NCBI RefSeq assembly: GCF_963576675.1 | Contig: NC_088911.1 | Location: 132,869,929 to 132,933,928 of the forward strand | Origin: Euphorbia lathyris | Lineage: Eukaryota; Streptophyta; Magnoliopsida; Malpighiales; Euphorbiaceae | DNA: 64,000 nt | Direction of reading: 5' to 3' | Part shown: piece after piece, positions 9,005 to 19,755 of the stretch | Numbering within the stretch: position 1 is the stretch's first letter | How the letters are laid out: each line of letters opens with the position of its first letter | Program-made: the position numbers and the translations under genes | The notes under the pieces: generated by a model | What the model was told of the DNA's origin: nothing | The model's input: the letters and a program-made list of their open reading frames with translations, nothing else | Databases searched by the model: none

Positions 9005-10875
9005 AACCTCCTCGGACTTTAAAGTTTTACTTGTCCTCAAGTAAAAGAAATTGAAAGACAATGGATTGAGATTATTAAGAAACAAACCGTCGGTTGGTTT
9101 TACCAAGTGCATGATCCCAAAGCTAAAGTTTTACGCAAAGTTTTCGGCAAGTACCTACGCAAACAAATGAGTGACCAAAACTTGTTTGAAACCTCCATGA
9201 TCAAATTTAATAGGCAATATTAACGGGGGTCGATTATCTTTTGAGAACCCGATAGTACCTCACCAAGGGATTTCACTCTTACGCTCAAATTTTGGTGGGT
9301 CGGTGTTTTTGCACTCTCATTTGCACTTACTCGAAGTCACTTTGAGTTTGCATTTTCATCCGAGTTTTTCCTCCTATGTAATGGTCTAGGCAATATTAAA
9401 AATGAACCCGGAGGAGGTTGTAACGTGGGTGGCTTTTTAGTGGTTAATTTTTGGAAACTCGAGTTCAAACACCATTTTGATGATCGCACCGTGTTTTTAT
9501 TTTGGCCTTAGTAAGTTCGAAATATAACTCGAAATTTCTCGGGTGGAGCTTGAGAATGCCTTTTGCTCTTTATCTTTTTCTTTTTGTTTTGAGAGCGGCA
9601 CAAAAACGATTTCGACAGCTTATGGTGCTTACTTAACAAGGCTTTGGCTTATTTCGGGTAGCTTTGGTGCGATTTGATTTTGTTGGTGTTTAGACAAGAG
9701 GAAAAAGGGTTAATTGTTAAAAGGGTATTAACAACAAAATGAGGTTAATAGGCTCGAGGGGGTTTCCTAGAGGTTAATGAAAACGAGAAAAATAATTTAA
9801 GAAAAGAATTAGCCTAAGTGGGTTCGTTTTTTCACCTATTGCCATTTATACCAAAATAAGTGTACTTAACCCGGTATTAGGTGCAAATTCTTTGAGTCGA
9901 GTGAAGTCAAAGCTCTCAAAAAATTGTGAAAGAAATAGAGTTCTCGTACGAACTCTTTTAGGCTCAAAAATATCTCACAAAATTTCGGGTTAAATTGTGT
10001 ACGTTCAAGTTCTCGTCAAATTTTCAACTATCCCATTTTTATTGCCTTTTAAGATTTCATTATGGAGATGACCTGTGGGTTAGGACTCAATGCTTTTGTT
10101 TAGTACGAACCTAGGCTTTGCATAAATTCTATAACTTTAGAATTAAGACTAAAATTTCTTACTAAAACCGATATTTTGTGTTAACGTCTTTACATTTAGG
10201 AAGAAATAACGGAACTTTAATTAATTTCCGAGGGAGGTAGTGTGTCGGAAAAAATTTAAGAATCAATAAATTAGTTTAATTATTTTGTTGTTTATTTGAT
10301 TTTTATTTTTGTTTTTGTTAGTGCAAAACAAACGGTGAGTGCGGGGTTGCACGGCCCTCCGCGTTATTAAAATGACGTCTATTCCAAGGACGTCGCAAAA
10401 GAAAAGAAAAACAAAAACAAAAATAAAGATGGAATTGAAAAATGGACCCTGAAGGTCAGGTCCTACGCGAGGCGTGCCCAGGGGGGCGCCCCGCGTAGGA
10501 GATGCGTTTTAAGTGTACTTTGGCCAGAGACTCAGATACGCGGGGCACACTAAGAGGGGCGCCCCGCGTGGCCATTCATTTGAACTTAGTAAAAAGATCA
10601 GAAGCTTGGCTACGCGGGGTGCACTGGTATGTACGCTTCGCGTGAATTGTAAAAATAGTGCCAGAGACTCGGCTGCACGGGGCGTGATGGTGTGTACGCC
10701 CCGCGTAAGAAATTTGGATTAGTATGGGATTTGTTTTTTCGTTGATTTTAATTGAAGAAGCCTATGAAGGAAAGAATAAACAGATATGATACATATATAC
10801 AAAGGGTTTGAGGAACGCAAACTGAGGCTACGTTTAGAGTCGGAGTAGCTCGACTTTCTCGTGATGTGTGCATGC
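9005..10875 (-). other. Y polypurine tract and noncoding 3' region
   Basis: The minus strand ends in GAGGAGGTT directly against the 3' LTR (9005-9013), the polypurine tract. The rest has no credible coding frame and matches Z's 21456-23100 and 25390-25680 regions. It carries a cluster of inverted core pairs at 10462-10712. The second ORF that lies between these two regions in Z is absent here. Confidence 0.8.
10462..10712. repeat. Inverted 21-bp core pairs downstream of Y integrase
   Basis: Four pairs consist of one core in ACGCGGGGCGT orientation, a 10-bp spacer, then one in ACGCCCCGCGT orientation. They can each form an 11-bp stem with a 10-nt loop. Some cores carry single changes. The 11+10+11 geometry equals that of the direct pairs in the LTR. 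Confidence 0.9.
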
Positions 10876-11963
10876 TTACGGTGTTTGGAGGGATGTGGCT
10901 TCGCCGTGTCGTGGAAGAGTGCCTCCGCAGTATATTTTCAGATGGTGGCCGTTCACCCGGTGGGTTACGTTGTCGGAACCTTGGATGTCGACCGCTCCGG
11001 ACGAGTGGGCATTAATAATGATGTATGGTCCCGACCACTGACTTTTTAATTTTCCTGGGAACAGGCGGAGGCGAGAATTATATAGGAGGACTTGGTCCCC
11101 CTTGTTGAATTCCCTGATTTGCACGTGCTTGTCGTGCCATTTCTTCGTACGTTCCTTGTAAATCTTGGCATTGTCGTACGAACCGAGATGAAGTTCATCA
11201 AGGGTATTGAGTTGGAGGAGACGTTGTTCCCCTGTGGCCTGCACATCAAAATTTAAAAATTTCAGAGCCCAATAGGCCTTATGTTCCAATTCCACCGGTA
11301 AATGACACGATTTCCACGATAAGGAGACATCCCGATAGGCGTTTTAAACACCGTGCGGTAGGCCCAAAGAGCGTCATCGAGCTTTAGGCTCCAGTCTTTC
11401 CTAGAGGAACTAACCGTTTTTTCCAAGATATGTTTTAGTTCGCGGTTAGAAACCTCGACCTGTCCACTAGTTTGCGGATGGTAGGGCGTGGAGACTCGGT
11501 GTGCAACCCTGTATTTTTGTAAGAGTTGGTCGAATTGGCGATTGCAAAAATGGGAACCTCCGTCGCTAATGATAGCTCGAGGGGTTCCAAACCGAGTAAA
11601 GATGTTTTTCTTTATAAATTTCCCTACCACCTTAGAGTCGTTTGAGGGTAAGGCGACGGCCTCCACCCATTTGGACACGTAGTCAACCGCCACGAGAATG
11701 TAGGAGTTGTTATGCGACTTAGGGAAAGGTCCCATAAAGTCTATCCCCCAAACATCAAAGAGTTCGCAAACTAGGATCCCTTGTTGGAGCATTTCATGTT
11801 TACGAGAGATGTTCCCGCTCCGTTGACAAACGTCACATGATTTGACAAAGTCTTGGGAATCCTTGGACAAGGTAGGCCAATAAAAGCCACATTGTAGAAC
11901 CTTTGCCATAGTCCGACTTGGGCCGAAGTGGCCCCCCGGCTTTGTAGTTCGCCATATCGACAT
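10876..11963 (-). pseudogene. pol (INT): Y integrase, broken
   Basis: Integrase inserts the element's cDNA into the host genome. Visible parts: GGHFG and the CDVC pair of the zinc-binding domain, the catalytic DDE core (first Asp in WGIDFMGP, second in IISDGGSHF, Glu in [11 protein letters not shown]), and a C-terminal GPY-type motif SQWSGPY. An indel near 11310-11325 splits the frame before the C-terminal part (10876-11295); the other Y copy is intact there. The N-terminal join to RNase H is out of frame and lacks the segment that carries the first zinc-binding His in Athila-type integrases. Confidence 0.88.
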
Positions 11964-13323
11964 ACCAAGGTAAAGGTGTTACCGCATAGAGAGTTTCGTC
12001 GGGAAAGGTCTCCTTGATCTCCACAACTTCCAGAGATGTGGCTTGCTCACTTTGTAACCGGGAAAGATGGCCGACCACGACATTCTCCACTCCTTTTTTA
12101 TCCCTGATTTCGATGTCGAATTCTTGTAGGAGTAGAATCCACCGTATCAACCGTGGTTTGGCATCCTGCTTAGTCATTAGGTACTTGAGAGTTGCATGGT
12201 CAGTGTATACGATAATTTTGGATAACATGAGATATGATCTAAATTTATCGAAAGCAAAAACTACAGCAAGCATCTCTTTTTCCGTAATGGAATAGTTTTG
12301 TTGGGCTTCATTGAGCGTTTTGCTCGCATAAAAAATGGGTCGGAAAATTTTATCCACCCGTTGGCCCAAACAAGCACCTACAGCCAAATCACTCGCATCA
12401 CACATAAGTTCAAAGGGAAGACTCCAATCGGGTTTTACCATGATGGGTGCATTAATTAGTTTTTCCTTTAGCGTATTAAATGCAAGCAAACACTCGGATG
12501 AAAAACTAAACTTTGCATCCTTTAAGAGGAGTTGGGTCAAGGGGGTCGCTATTTTAGAGAAATCTTTAATGAATCGCCTATAAAACCCCGCATGACCCAA
12601 GAAACTCCGAATTCCTTTAACATTTACTGGAGGAGGCAATTTCTCAATCACCTCAATCTTGGCCGGATCGACCGCGATTCCCTCCCCGGACACCTTGTGT
12701 CCTAAAACGATACAATCTTGAACCATAAATTGACACTTTTCCCAACTAAGAGCTAGGTTAGTGTCCTCGCAACGTTGAAGGACTTTATCAAGATTGCTTA
12801 AACAAATTTCAAAGGACGACCGAAAAACAGAAAAATCGTCCATGAAGACTTCCATGAAATCCTCAATCATCTCGGAGAATATAGCCGTCATGCACCGTTG
12901 AAAGGTGGCGGGGGCATTACAAAGCCCAAACGGCATCCGCCTATATGCAAATGTCCAATATGGATAAGTAAACATCGTCTTTTCTTGATCCGAAGGATCA
13001 ACGGGGATTTGCATATAGCCGGATAGGCCATCGAGGGTACAAAAGAATTTATGCCCCGCCATTCTTTCCAACATTTGGTCAATGAACGGCAAGGGAAAAT
13101 GATCTTTTCGGGTGGCTTCATTAAGTTTCCTATAATCAATGCATACTCGCCACCCCGTTATTTTTCGTGTGGGAATTAATTCCCCTTGATCATTTTCCAT
13201 CACCGAAGTGCCCCCCTTTTTGGGAATGCATTGGACCGAACTAACCCATGGACTATCGGAGATAGGAAAGATTATACCTGCGTCGAGGAGTTTGATTACC
13301 TCAGCCTTCACTACCTCTTTCAT
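11946..13323 (-). pseudogene. pol (RT-RH): Y reverse transcriptase and RNase H, frame open but isolated
   Basis: Copies element RNA to DNA and removes the RNA strand. RT motifs in order: [53 protein letters not shown] and the active-site FMDDF (Met variant of YxDD usual in Athila-like elements). RNase H follows with [19 protein letters not shown] and IVYTDHATL. The frame from protease is cut by TGA at 13334-13336, shared with the second Y copy. Downstream it runs out of frame into integrase. The other copy reads GTFAYR where this one has a Trp. Confidence 0.92.
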
Positions 13324-13336
13324 GTTGGGGTTAAGT

Positions 13337-15160
13337 CATCGTTGCGGCTGCACGGAGGGTTTGACTTTGTCCTCCATGAAGATGCGGTGTGTGCAAATGG
13401 TGGGGCTAATCCCTTTAATGTCGTGAATGGTCCATCCAAATGCGCCTTTGTGTTTTTGTAACACCGCAATCAATGCTTCCTCCATTTCCTCTGTCAAAAG
13501 TGAAGATATAACAACGGGTAAGAAATTAGGAGGTTGCAAAAACACATATTTCAAATTAGGAGGCAAGGGTTTAAGTTCCAAAGTCGGAGGCTCTTCGAGA
13601 GATGACTTTGGTTTTGCTTTGCTATCCTGGTCCAAACCCTCGAACCGGCTCCTTGCCAACAGACATTGTTCTATCTCGGAGGAGTATTCAAACGGCTTGT
13701 TCAATGGATCCTCATCCAAATGCTCATTACCATCTATTTCTGAAGAGGTTCCCGCAGAAGACCTATCACAAAAATCCTCAACAAAAAGATCAATAGAGTC
13801 TACGGAATTTAAAAAATTGCAATCCTCCATGGTATGAGACGGGAATTTCATGGAGTTGTATACGTTAAACTCTACCTCTTCGTCTTGCAACCGTAGGATG
13901 AGCTTACCTTCATGGACATCAATGAGAGTCCTACCCGTTGCAAGAAATGGTCGTCCTAGGAGGATCGGTACCGAATCGTCTTCCGCCATGTCGAGCACCA
14001 CAAAATCGGCGGGGAAAATGAACTTGTCCACTTTCACTAAGACATCCTCCACAACTCCTTTTGGCCGGGCAATGGATCTATCGGCCAATTGAAGCGTTAT
14101 ATTGGCAGGCTTTGGCTCTCCCAAGCCGAGCTTCCTAAAAATAGACAAAGGCATTAGATTGATACTAGCACCTAAATCACATAAAGCTCTACTAAACTCA
14201 ACATTACCAATCGTGCATGGGATAGAAAAACTTCCTAAATCCTTGAGTTTAGGTGGGAGTTTATTCGTTATAATCGCGGAGCATTCCTCCGTAAGCACTG
14301 CCATTTCGTTGTGTTCTAACTTCCTCTTTTTGGCGAGGATTTACTTAATAAACTTCGCATAGGTGGGCATTTGTTCCAATGCCTCCGCAAGTGGGATGTT
14401 AATGTGAAGTTTCTTAAAGATTTCCAAAAACTTGCCATATTGATGGTCCAATTTTTCCTTTTTAAGTCGTTGTGGAAAAGGGAGCTTCGGTACGTAAGCC
14501 CCAATTGGATCACACACATTCTTATTCTTATCCGAGGAAGTTGTGGGTTTCGGATCCGAACCGGGGTTGCTTACCACTTCCGGTTCGTCACTTACCTTTG
14601 GAGCGGTTGGAGTCGCCTTTGGAACTAGTGGTTCTAAACCCTTACCACTACGGAGAGTTATTGCTTGTGCGGTCTCCCGGTTCTTTGGTCTCGGGTTTTG
14701 TTCAGTGTTAATCGGGAGAAACTCATGTTGTCTCTCTTGTCGTTGGTGACTTAATTGGGCCACTTGATGTCCCAAATCCCTGCAAAAAGCCTCATTGTCA
14801 GCAAGACGGGAAGATATTTCTCTTAAGAGATTAATTACCATAGAGTCTTGCGCATTGCTAGGAGGTTGAGAACTTTGTCCTCCTTGGTTATTGGGGAATT
14901 GGCCCAAACCTTGCTCCCTGAACTCATTATGGAATCCGGATGGGGGCTTCAACACCTTTTGATTGTTGTCGTGAGACAAATTCGGGTGTGGATGTTGAGG
15001 CCTCCATCCGTTGTTATTATTATTATTACGGTGGTGATAAGCATTCGAGTTATGGAAGGAGTTGTAATTAGAATTATACCTCGGTTGTCTCCCTACATAA
15101 CTTACGCTCTCGGTGTCGCCGGAAAAAGGGCTTCCGACTTGACAATCCTTACCATGGTGG
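13337..15160 (-). pseudogene. gag-pro: Y gag C-terminal part and aspartic protease, broken
   Basis: The minus strand reads the gag tail with an ITLRSGKGLEPL motif typical of Athila-like polyproteins. It then reads the protease region: KLPPKLKDLGSFSIPCTIG, the active-site loop LCDLGASINLMP, and ILLGRPFLATGR. The active-site Asp-Leu-Gly-Ala is kept. A GAA-to-TAA nonsense codon near 14341 separates gag tail from protease; the second Y copy has the sense codon. The stop at 13334-13336 ends it before RT. Confidence 0.9.
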
Positions 15161-16114
15161 TTACCACCGCAATGTGATCTGGAGGCTCAATTGTGCCACT
15201 AAGGCGTCTAGATTTTTATTCATCTCGATCATAAAGATCTTGGGAGCCTCATCTTCTTCGGCAAAAGTTTGATGTCGCGAGGGTCTAGCAAGCCGATCTT
15301 CTTGCCATTGGACACTTTTCCTAGCTAATTCGTGGATGAGCTCGTAAGCCTCGCTTGCCGATTTTCGAAACAAATCCCCACCTCCGGCGGAATCAATAGT
15401 TGCACGATTAGTGGGAGTTAAACCATGGTAGAAGGTACTTACCAAATCATGCTTAGGGATGTCATGGTGGGGGCAGTTTCGGAGCAACTTCTGGAACCTA
15501 GCCCAAGCTGAATGGAGAGCCGCGCATTCAAGTTGCCTAAAGGACGTGATATCGTTCCTCAACTTAACCGTTTTGGAGGGCGGGAAGTAGTAAGAAAGGA
15601 ACTCCTTCTCGAGCTCCTATCATGATGTGATCGATCCCGCCTCCAACGAGTGCAACCACTCCAACGCTTGTCCTGTCAAAGAGAAAGGAAACAACTTTAG
15701 TTGGATGGCCTCAACCGGAACACCGTTTTGCCGAGAAGTTTCGGCACACATAAGAAATTTATCAAGGTGTTCGTTAGGTTTTTCATGGGGTTCCCCTCCG
15801 AATTGACCAAGTTGTTGGATTAGTTGGATCATGCTAGTCTTTATTTCATATGTGTCGGCCGGAATGGTGGGGGCAATGATTCCATTGCGGTTTTGAGGAC
15901 GATGCGGAGCAAGAATCTCCATCATCGAGCGCATGTCATTGCCTCCACCATTGCGGTTGTTATTCACGGGTTGCACCGGCGGCCTTTGGTTGACCTCGGG
16001 TTGGTTAGCTTCATTGTTGAGGTTTGCCATTTTCTCTCTCCGAATCTTATAAAGAGTACGTTCAATTTCAAGATCAATAGGAACGAGAGTATCACTCCGG
16101 GATCGGGTGTGCAT
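15161..16114 (-). pseudogene. gag: Y gag, N-terminal part, three lesions
   Basis: Starts MHTRSRSDTLVPIDLEIERT and has the gag core LKLFPFSLTGQALEWL. Two adjacent stops (TGA TAG) at about 15617-15622 replace the Trp-Glu of the other copies. The frame then stays open until a 23-bp deletion near 15179, which removes the first half of the CCHC knuckle seen intact in the second Y copy. No functional Gag can come from this copy. Confidence 0.9.
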
Positions 16115-16259
16115 AAAATAAATAAATGAAATAAATTATAAACAAGGAAGAATGTTGTTGGTAAAAAGTATATAAAAAGTATATATAAACAATTTATACA
16201 AAAATAATGCTTAGACTAACAATAAAACATTTTTGTCTAATATTGCAAGAAATTATAAA

Positions 16260-16277
16260 TCCCCCGCAACGGCGCCA
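16260..16277 (-). promoter_or_regulatory. Y primer-binding site
   Basis: The minus strand reads TGGCGCCGTTGCGGGGGA six bases after the LTR end. This is the Athila-type site (TGGCGCCGTTGCCGGGGA in X2 and Z) with one change. A short AGTTTT spacer separates it from the LTR. Confidence 0.88.
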
Positions 16278-16283
16278 AAAACT

Positions 16284-18038
16284 TGATAGCGCGTAAACGG
16301 CTAGGTAGAGCTCTACGATGATATATATTATGATGAGTGCGTTACGACTATGGATGTGATCTTCCTAAATGCTCTATCTCTACTAGACGCCACTACTTAG
16401 GGGCAAGTGTACCCCGTCGTATCAAGTAATAATCCGGTTAAGACCGGGTATCGAATCCACGGGATTTATAACTACAAGTATTAAACGACTCGGTTTTATA
16501 TATTATCTAAGCGGTGAATACTTTGAGTTGATTCGGGGAACAACTACAAACTACTCCTAACTACGGGTGAGACAAATTTATATAACAAAAACTCTACGAA
16601 ATGATACGGATGGCGATGAGTTATAAATATGACAAACAATGACTCCCAATACATATACGGTTAATGATTTACTCTTGCAATGACGACTACGTGTAGTGTG
16701 ATCGACCCGTGAAGTACTTAGACTACGTGGTTCCTAGTCAAGGCGTGTCTAATGCTCGGGATCAGAAATTAGGGCCCGTAAGTTCCGTGGTTTGTCAATT
16801 CCTACGGTTTCCGGAGCGTCACTTCTGGTAAGGCGTCGGAAATCGCGTTCCCCTACACAATAATCAATTATGAGTATCAAAACAAGTAACAAACATCAAA
16901 ACATATATAGAAAAAGAGATTATGAATCATAAATTATAAATATGGAGAATGTAAATATGAAATACAACCATGCCTAGTACATAGGAAGAGTACAAGCTAA
17001 TTAGCAAGTGAAAAGGGAAGAATCCACCCTCGGAACTAGCTAACCGGACTCAAGGCCGTCTCTTAGGACTTGGAGGTGGAGCTTTCGAGCTTGGTGAACG
17101 GAGATGGAACGGAACTTTGACGGAATGCCGGAATCAACGAACAAGCTCTCAAGATGATAGAGTTTTGCTATGTAAACTAAAATCTAAAACTAAAAAACAA
17201 GAACTTAATCTATATCAAGAATTGTATATCAAAAGGTGTCCTAAATGAGTGCTAGTCACTCCTATTTATACACATCAAGATAAGGGTAGAATTGTAATTT
17301 CACAAGATACAAGCATGGAGGAACATGATTTTCTGCAGATTTCCCATGATACGCCTCGCGTATGGTGGAGTACGCCCCGCGTATTTGCCCATTCCGTCAG
17401 AAATCTTCTGCATGTGGACCAAATCCAGATCTTGTTGTCTCAACCACGCCCCGCGTAGACTGGGGTACGCCTCGCGTGGTTGAGCTTCTGAGATTTTATT
17501 GCTTGAATTAGGTCTTTTACGTCTCGCGTGGCCTGGGGGACGCCTCGCGTATATGAGTTCCTGGAATTTTATCTTGAAGAACTTCCCATACACGCCCCGC
17601 GTATATGGTTGTACGCCCCGCGTATTGTCAGTTGACTTAGAAGATCCTGCAGTCTGACATTCATGATTGAGACATTATTGCTGATCATTGCCCATACGCC
17701 CCGCATGGCAGTGGGTGAGTTCCACGTGGTGCCTGCGGATAGAGCAATTATTTCTGACAGTGTGTTCCATGCCCCGCGTGGAGGGTGATACGCCCCACGT
17801 ATGTCGGTGGATTTTTGCTCCTTGCTCGTACCTGAAATGCAATTCTCGAGAGCCGAGTTAGCTTGACGTTTTATTTTCTAAATTTACTCAAAATAAAGAC
17901 AATTAACCGAAAGTGCGGAATTTATTTTTATTTTGTTATTTTATTAAAATCTACTTATTTTTGTAATTAAACTTATTTATTTAGTCCCAAATTAAACCGT
18001 AAATCACGCTAAAAGATAGGGACGAAACGCCCCTATCA
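16284..18038 (-). mobile_element. Y 5' LTR
   Basis: 1755 bp, same ends as the 3' LTR. The minus-strand TATAAATAGG box is at 17261-17270. Direct 21-bp core pairs lie upstream of it at about 17354-17810. Compared with the 3' LTR it lacks bases around 16834, has one extra 21-bp core unit near 17592 and one fewer near 17697. The repeat-unit changes are exact multiples of the period. Confidence 0.92.
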
Positions 18039-18043
18039 GCCCC

Positions 18044-18264
18044 CATATCAACAGCAAAACTAAGGGCCAATGCAACCTCCTAAGGAATCTGACGAAGTGG
18101 TGACTCTCCTGAAGGAGATTTCGGCTAGGCTTGCTAATAATGAAGCCTTCTGAAAGGATCTGAGCAATCAGGTAGCTCAGATCAATAGGGACAGACAGGA
18201 AAGGCCGCATGGCTCTCTCCCAAGCACAACGGAGAAGAACCCAAAGATCCTGAGAAATGATTGA
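18044..18264 (+). pseudogene. gag: X2 gag, C-terminal remainder
   Basis: After one GCCCC target copy is collapsed, the frame continues from X2 gag in phase. It reads the same VVTLLKEISARLANNEAF block as the Y and Z gag tails. Two nonsense codons are present: TAA at 18061-18063 and a TGA just after NEAF. The frame ends at TGA 18262-18264 with no protease downstream, so pol was lost at about this point. Confidence 0.85.
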
Positions 18265-18461
18265 GTAAGGGGGAAAAATCGGATTTTCCCCGGTTTAAAT
18301 TCAAAAGTTGAACAATCATTTAAGTTTGCGTTTTTCCTTTTTATGAATTTTTGTTAGCTGTTTTCATCGTTTCTGTTTCTTTTCATTTAGATTGTCAATT
18401 TTTGAACCTCCGTATATGCGTCCTGTTTTCTTTACTAAAAAAAACAAATCGCAGAAATTTG
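18265..18461 (+). other. Spacer between X2 gag and internal promoter-like block
   Basis: About 200 bp of T-rich noncoding sequence where an autonomous relative would carry several kb of pol. No RT, protease or integrase motif is visible in any frame. Confidence 0.6.
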
Positions 18462-18600
18462 CCCCGGGAGGCCCAGCTCGGGCGAGCTGGGCGCTGCCGC
18501 CCAGCTCGCCGAGTTGGCCAGCTCGGCCGAGACGAGTAAGGGTTCGGGATTTTTAAATCCCGAACTAAATATATATATATATATATATATATATAAGGGG
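18462..18600 (+). promoter_or_regulatory. Internal promoter-like block before X2 second ORF
   Basis: A GC-rich cluster of AGCTCG/CGAGCT palindromes (18462-18536) resembles the X2 LTR cluster. A (TA)n run ending in TATAAGGGGG follows (about 18568-18600). Next come a pyrimidine-rich stretch, an intron with GT-AG ends and the ATG of the second ORF. The order (GC cluster, TATA, pyrimidine-rich leader) repeats that of the LTR promoters. Promoter activity is inferred. Confidence 0.55.
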
Positions 18601-18706
18601 GATGAACATTCATCCCCCTTCTTCATCTTCTTCCACTCTTCTCTCTTTTTCTTTCTCACAACCCTAACCCCAAATTTTCGTTTCTAACCCGAAATCAACA
18701 AACAAG

Positions 18707-19241
18707 GTATGGATTCTTACCTATTTTTGATTTCTCACATGATTCTAGGATTAGATTTTAGTTTAGAGCATTGGTTTTTGAGTATTGGGTAACCCTAGGT
18801 TTTGGGAATTTTTACTTTTTTTCAAATAGATCAATTGCTTGCTTGTTTTTCTTAATTTTCTTGCAATTTATGACATTGTTATTATCAATATGTGCTTTAG
18901 GAATGATTTGAGTTCTTAATTTGTGAGTTTTTAGAGGAATTGCTCAAATTGGGTAAAAACTCCATTGTTGCTCAAAACTCAACTATGCAGTTTATAGTTG
19001 AAAACTTGTTAATAGGACCCCTTTTCGCATTCTTAACACTTTTTGGTCGCCGGGCCTCGTTGATTTTGCACGGATTAAGAGTTATGGGTTAATTACTTCA
19101 TTTTAGGGACCAAAACCTTACATTTTGGTCCCTAAGTCTCTAAACTTCAATCATGTCTATAGGGTGGATATTTGGGTATTTAGGTATGATTATGTGAGTG
19201 TATTCTGACTAGTCCGTTTTGGTCTCCTTTCTTATTTTCAG
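18707..19241 (+). other. Probable 5'-UTR intron upstream of X2 second ORF
   Basis: A donor ACAAG|GTATGG and an acceptor with a T-rich tract (CTTATTTTCAG) bracket 535 bp. The ORF start is five bases after the acceptor. The region is AT-rich with no open frame, as expected of a plant intron. Confidence 0.6.
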
Positions 19242-19246
19242 GAACT

Positions 19247-19755
19247 ATGGGCAGAAAAGGCAAAGCCAAGGTTGTTGTTGACAACGAGGCCGACTCCGAC
19301 ATCGAGTTCAGTGACGCCTTGCAAGATAAGTATGGTTCTCCTTTTGGGTTAATCGATGAGAGCGAGGGGAAATTATATGATCGTTTTTCCAAACAAGACC
19401 ACTCCCCTCGAATCATCATTGACCAAAAGTACTTTGCATCTATAGGATTGGACAAGGATTTCAAGGAAATCCTAAAGTTCCAAGGCTGGTATCACCTAGC
19501 CACAAAAAAAAACTGTCGCCTATGATAACTACACTATAGAGTTTCTAAGTACCCTGAAAAAGGAGACACCCATAGGTACTGATAAATACTCCTTCCGACT
19601 GAATGGTAGACCTTATCGCCTCAGTGATACAATCATAACAGCTTGCATGGGAGTTTATAGCCCAAGTGATGCAGTCTCGGGTTTTAAAAAACCCATGACT
19701 TTGAGCGATGCCTGGTACGAATTGACCGGGTTGTCAGATTATGACTCCAGCACTG
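19247..19755 (+). pseudogene. X2 second ORF (Athila ORF1-type), N-terminal part, frameshifted and split by Z
   Basis: Starts MGRKGKAKVVVDNEADSD, a basic-acidic N-terminus. It continues with an FQGWYHLA block and, after a one-base shift, the RPYRLSDTIITACMGV and WYELTGL blocks. These resemble the plant Athila ORF1 / 'putative plant transposon protein' family. The family's role is unknown; its place between pol and 3' LTR is that called env-like. No signal peptide or membrane segment is visible. The frame breaks at an A run at about 19504-19512, then Z interrupts at 19756. It resumes in phase at 29146. Confidence 0.75.

Larger units (their letters stand above)
7212..18038 (-). mobile_element. 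Y: Athila-like element with gag-pol, both LTRs, target duplication GCCCC
   Basis: A complete 10.8-kb minus-strand insertion in X2 gag. GCCCC flanks it on both sides (7207-7211 and 18039-18043). Order on the minus strand: 5' LTR, primer-binding site, gag, protease, RT, RNase H, integrase, noncoding 3' region, polypurine tract, 3' LTR. The second ORF present in X2 and Z is missing. The coding region carries many stops and indels, several of them shared with the copy at 56.2-64 kb. The two LTRs are very similar but differ by a 38-bp-class indel and by 21-bp repeat units. Confidence 0.93.

Noticed and set aside
13334..13336. Programmed stop readthrough between protease and RT of Y
   Set aside because: The site is not at the gag-pol border, the following bases do not match known readthrough contexts, and gag and protease already share a frame. 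A CGA-to-TGA mutation is simpler.
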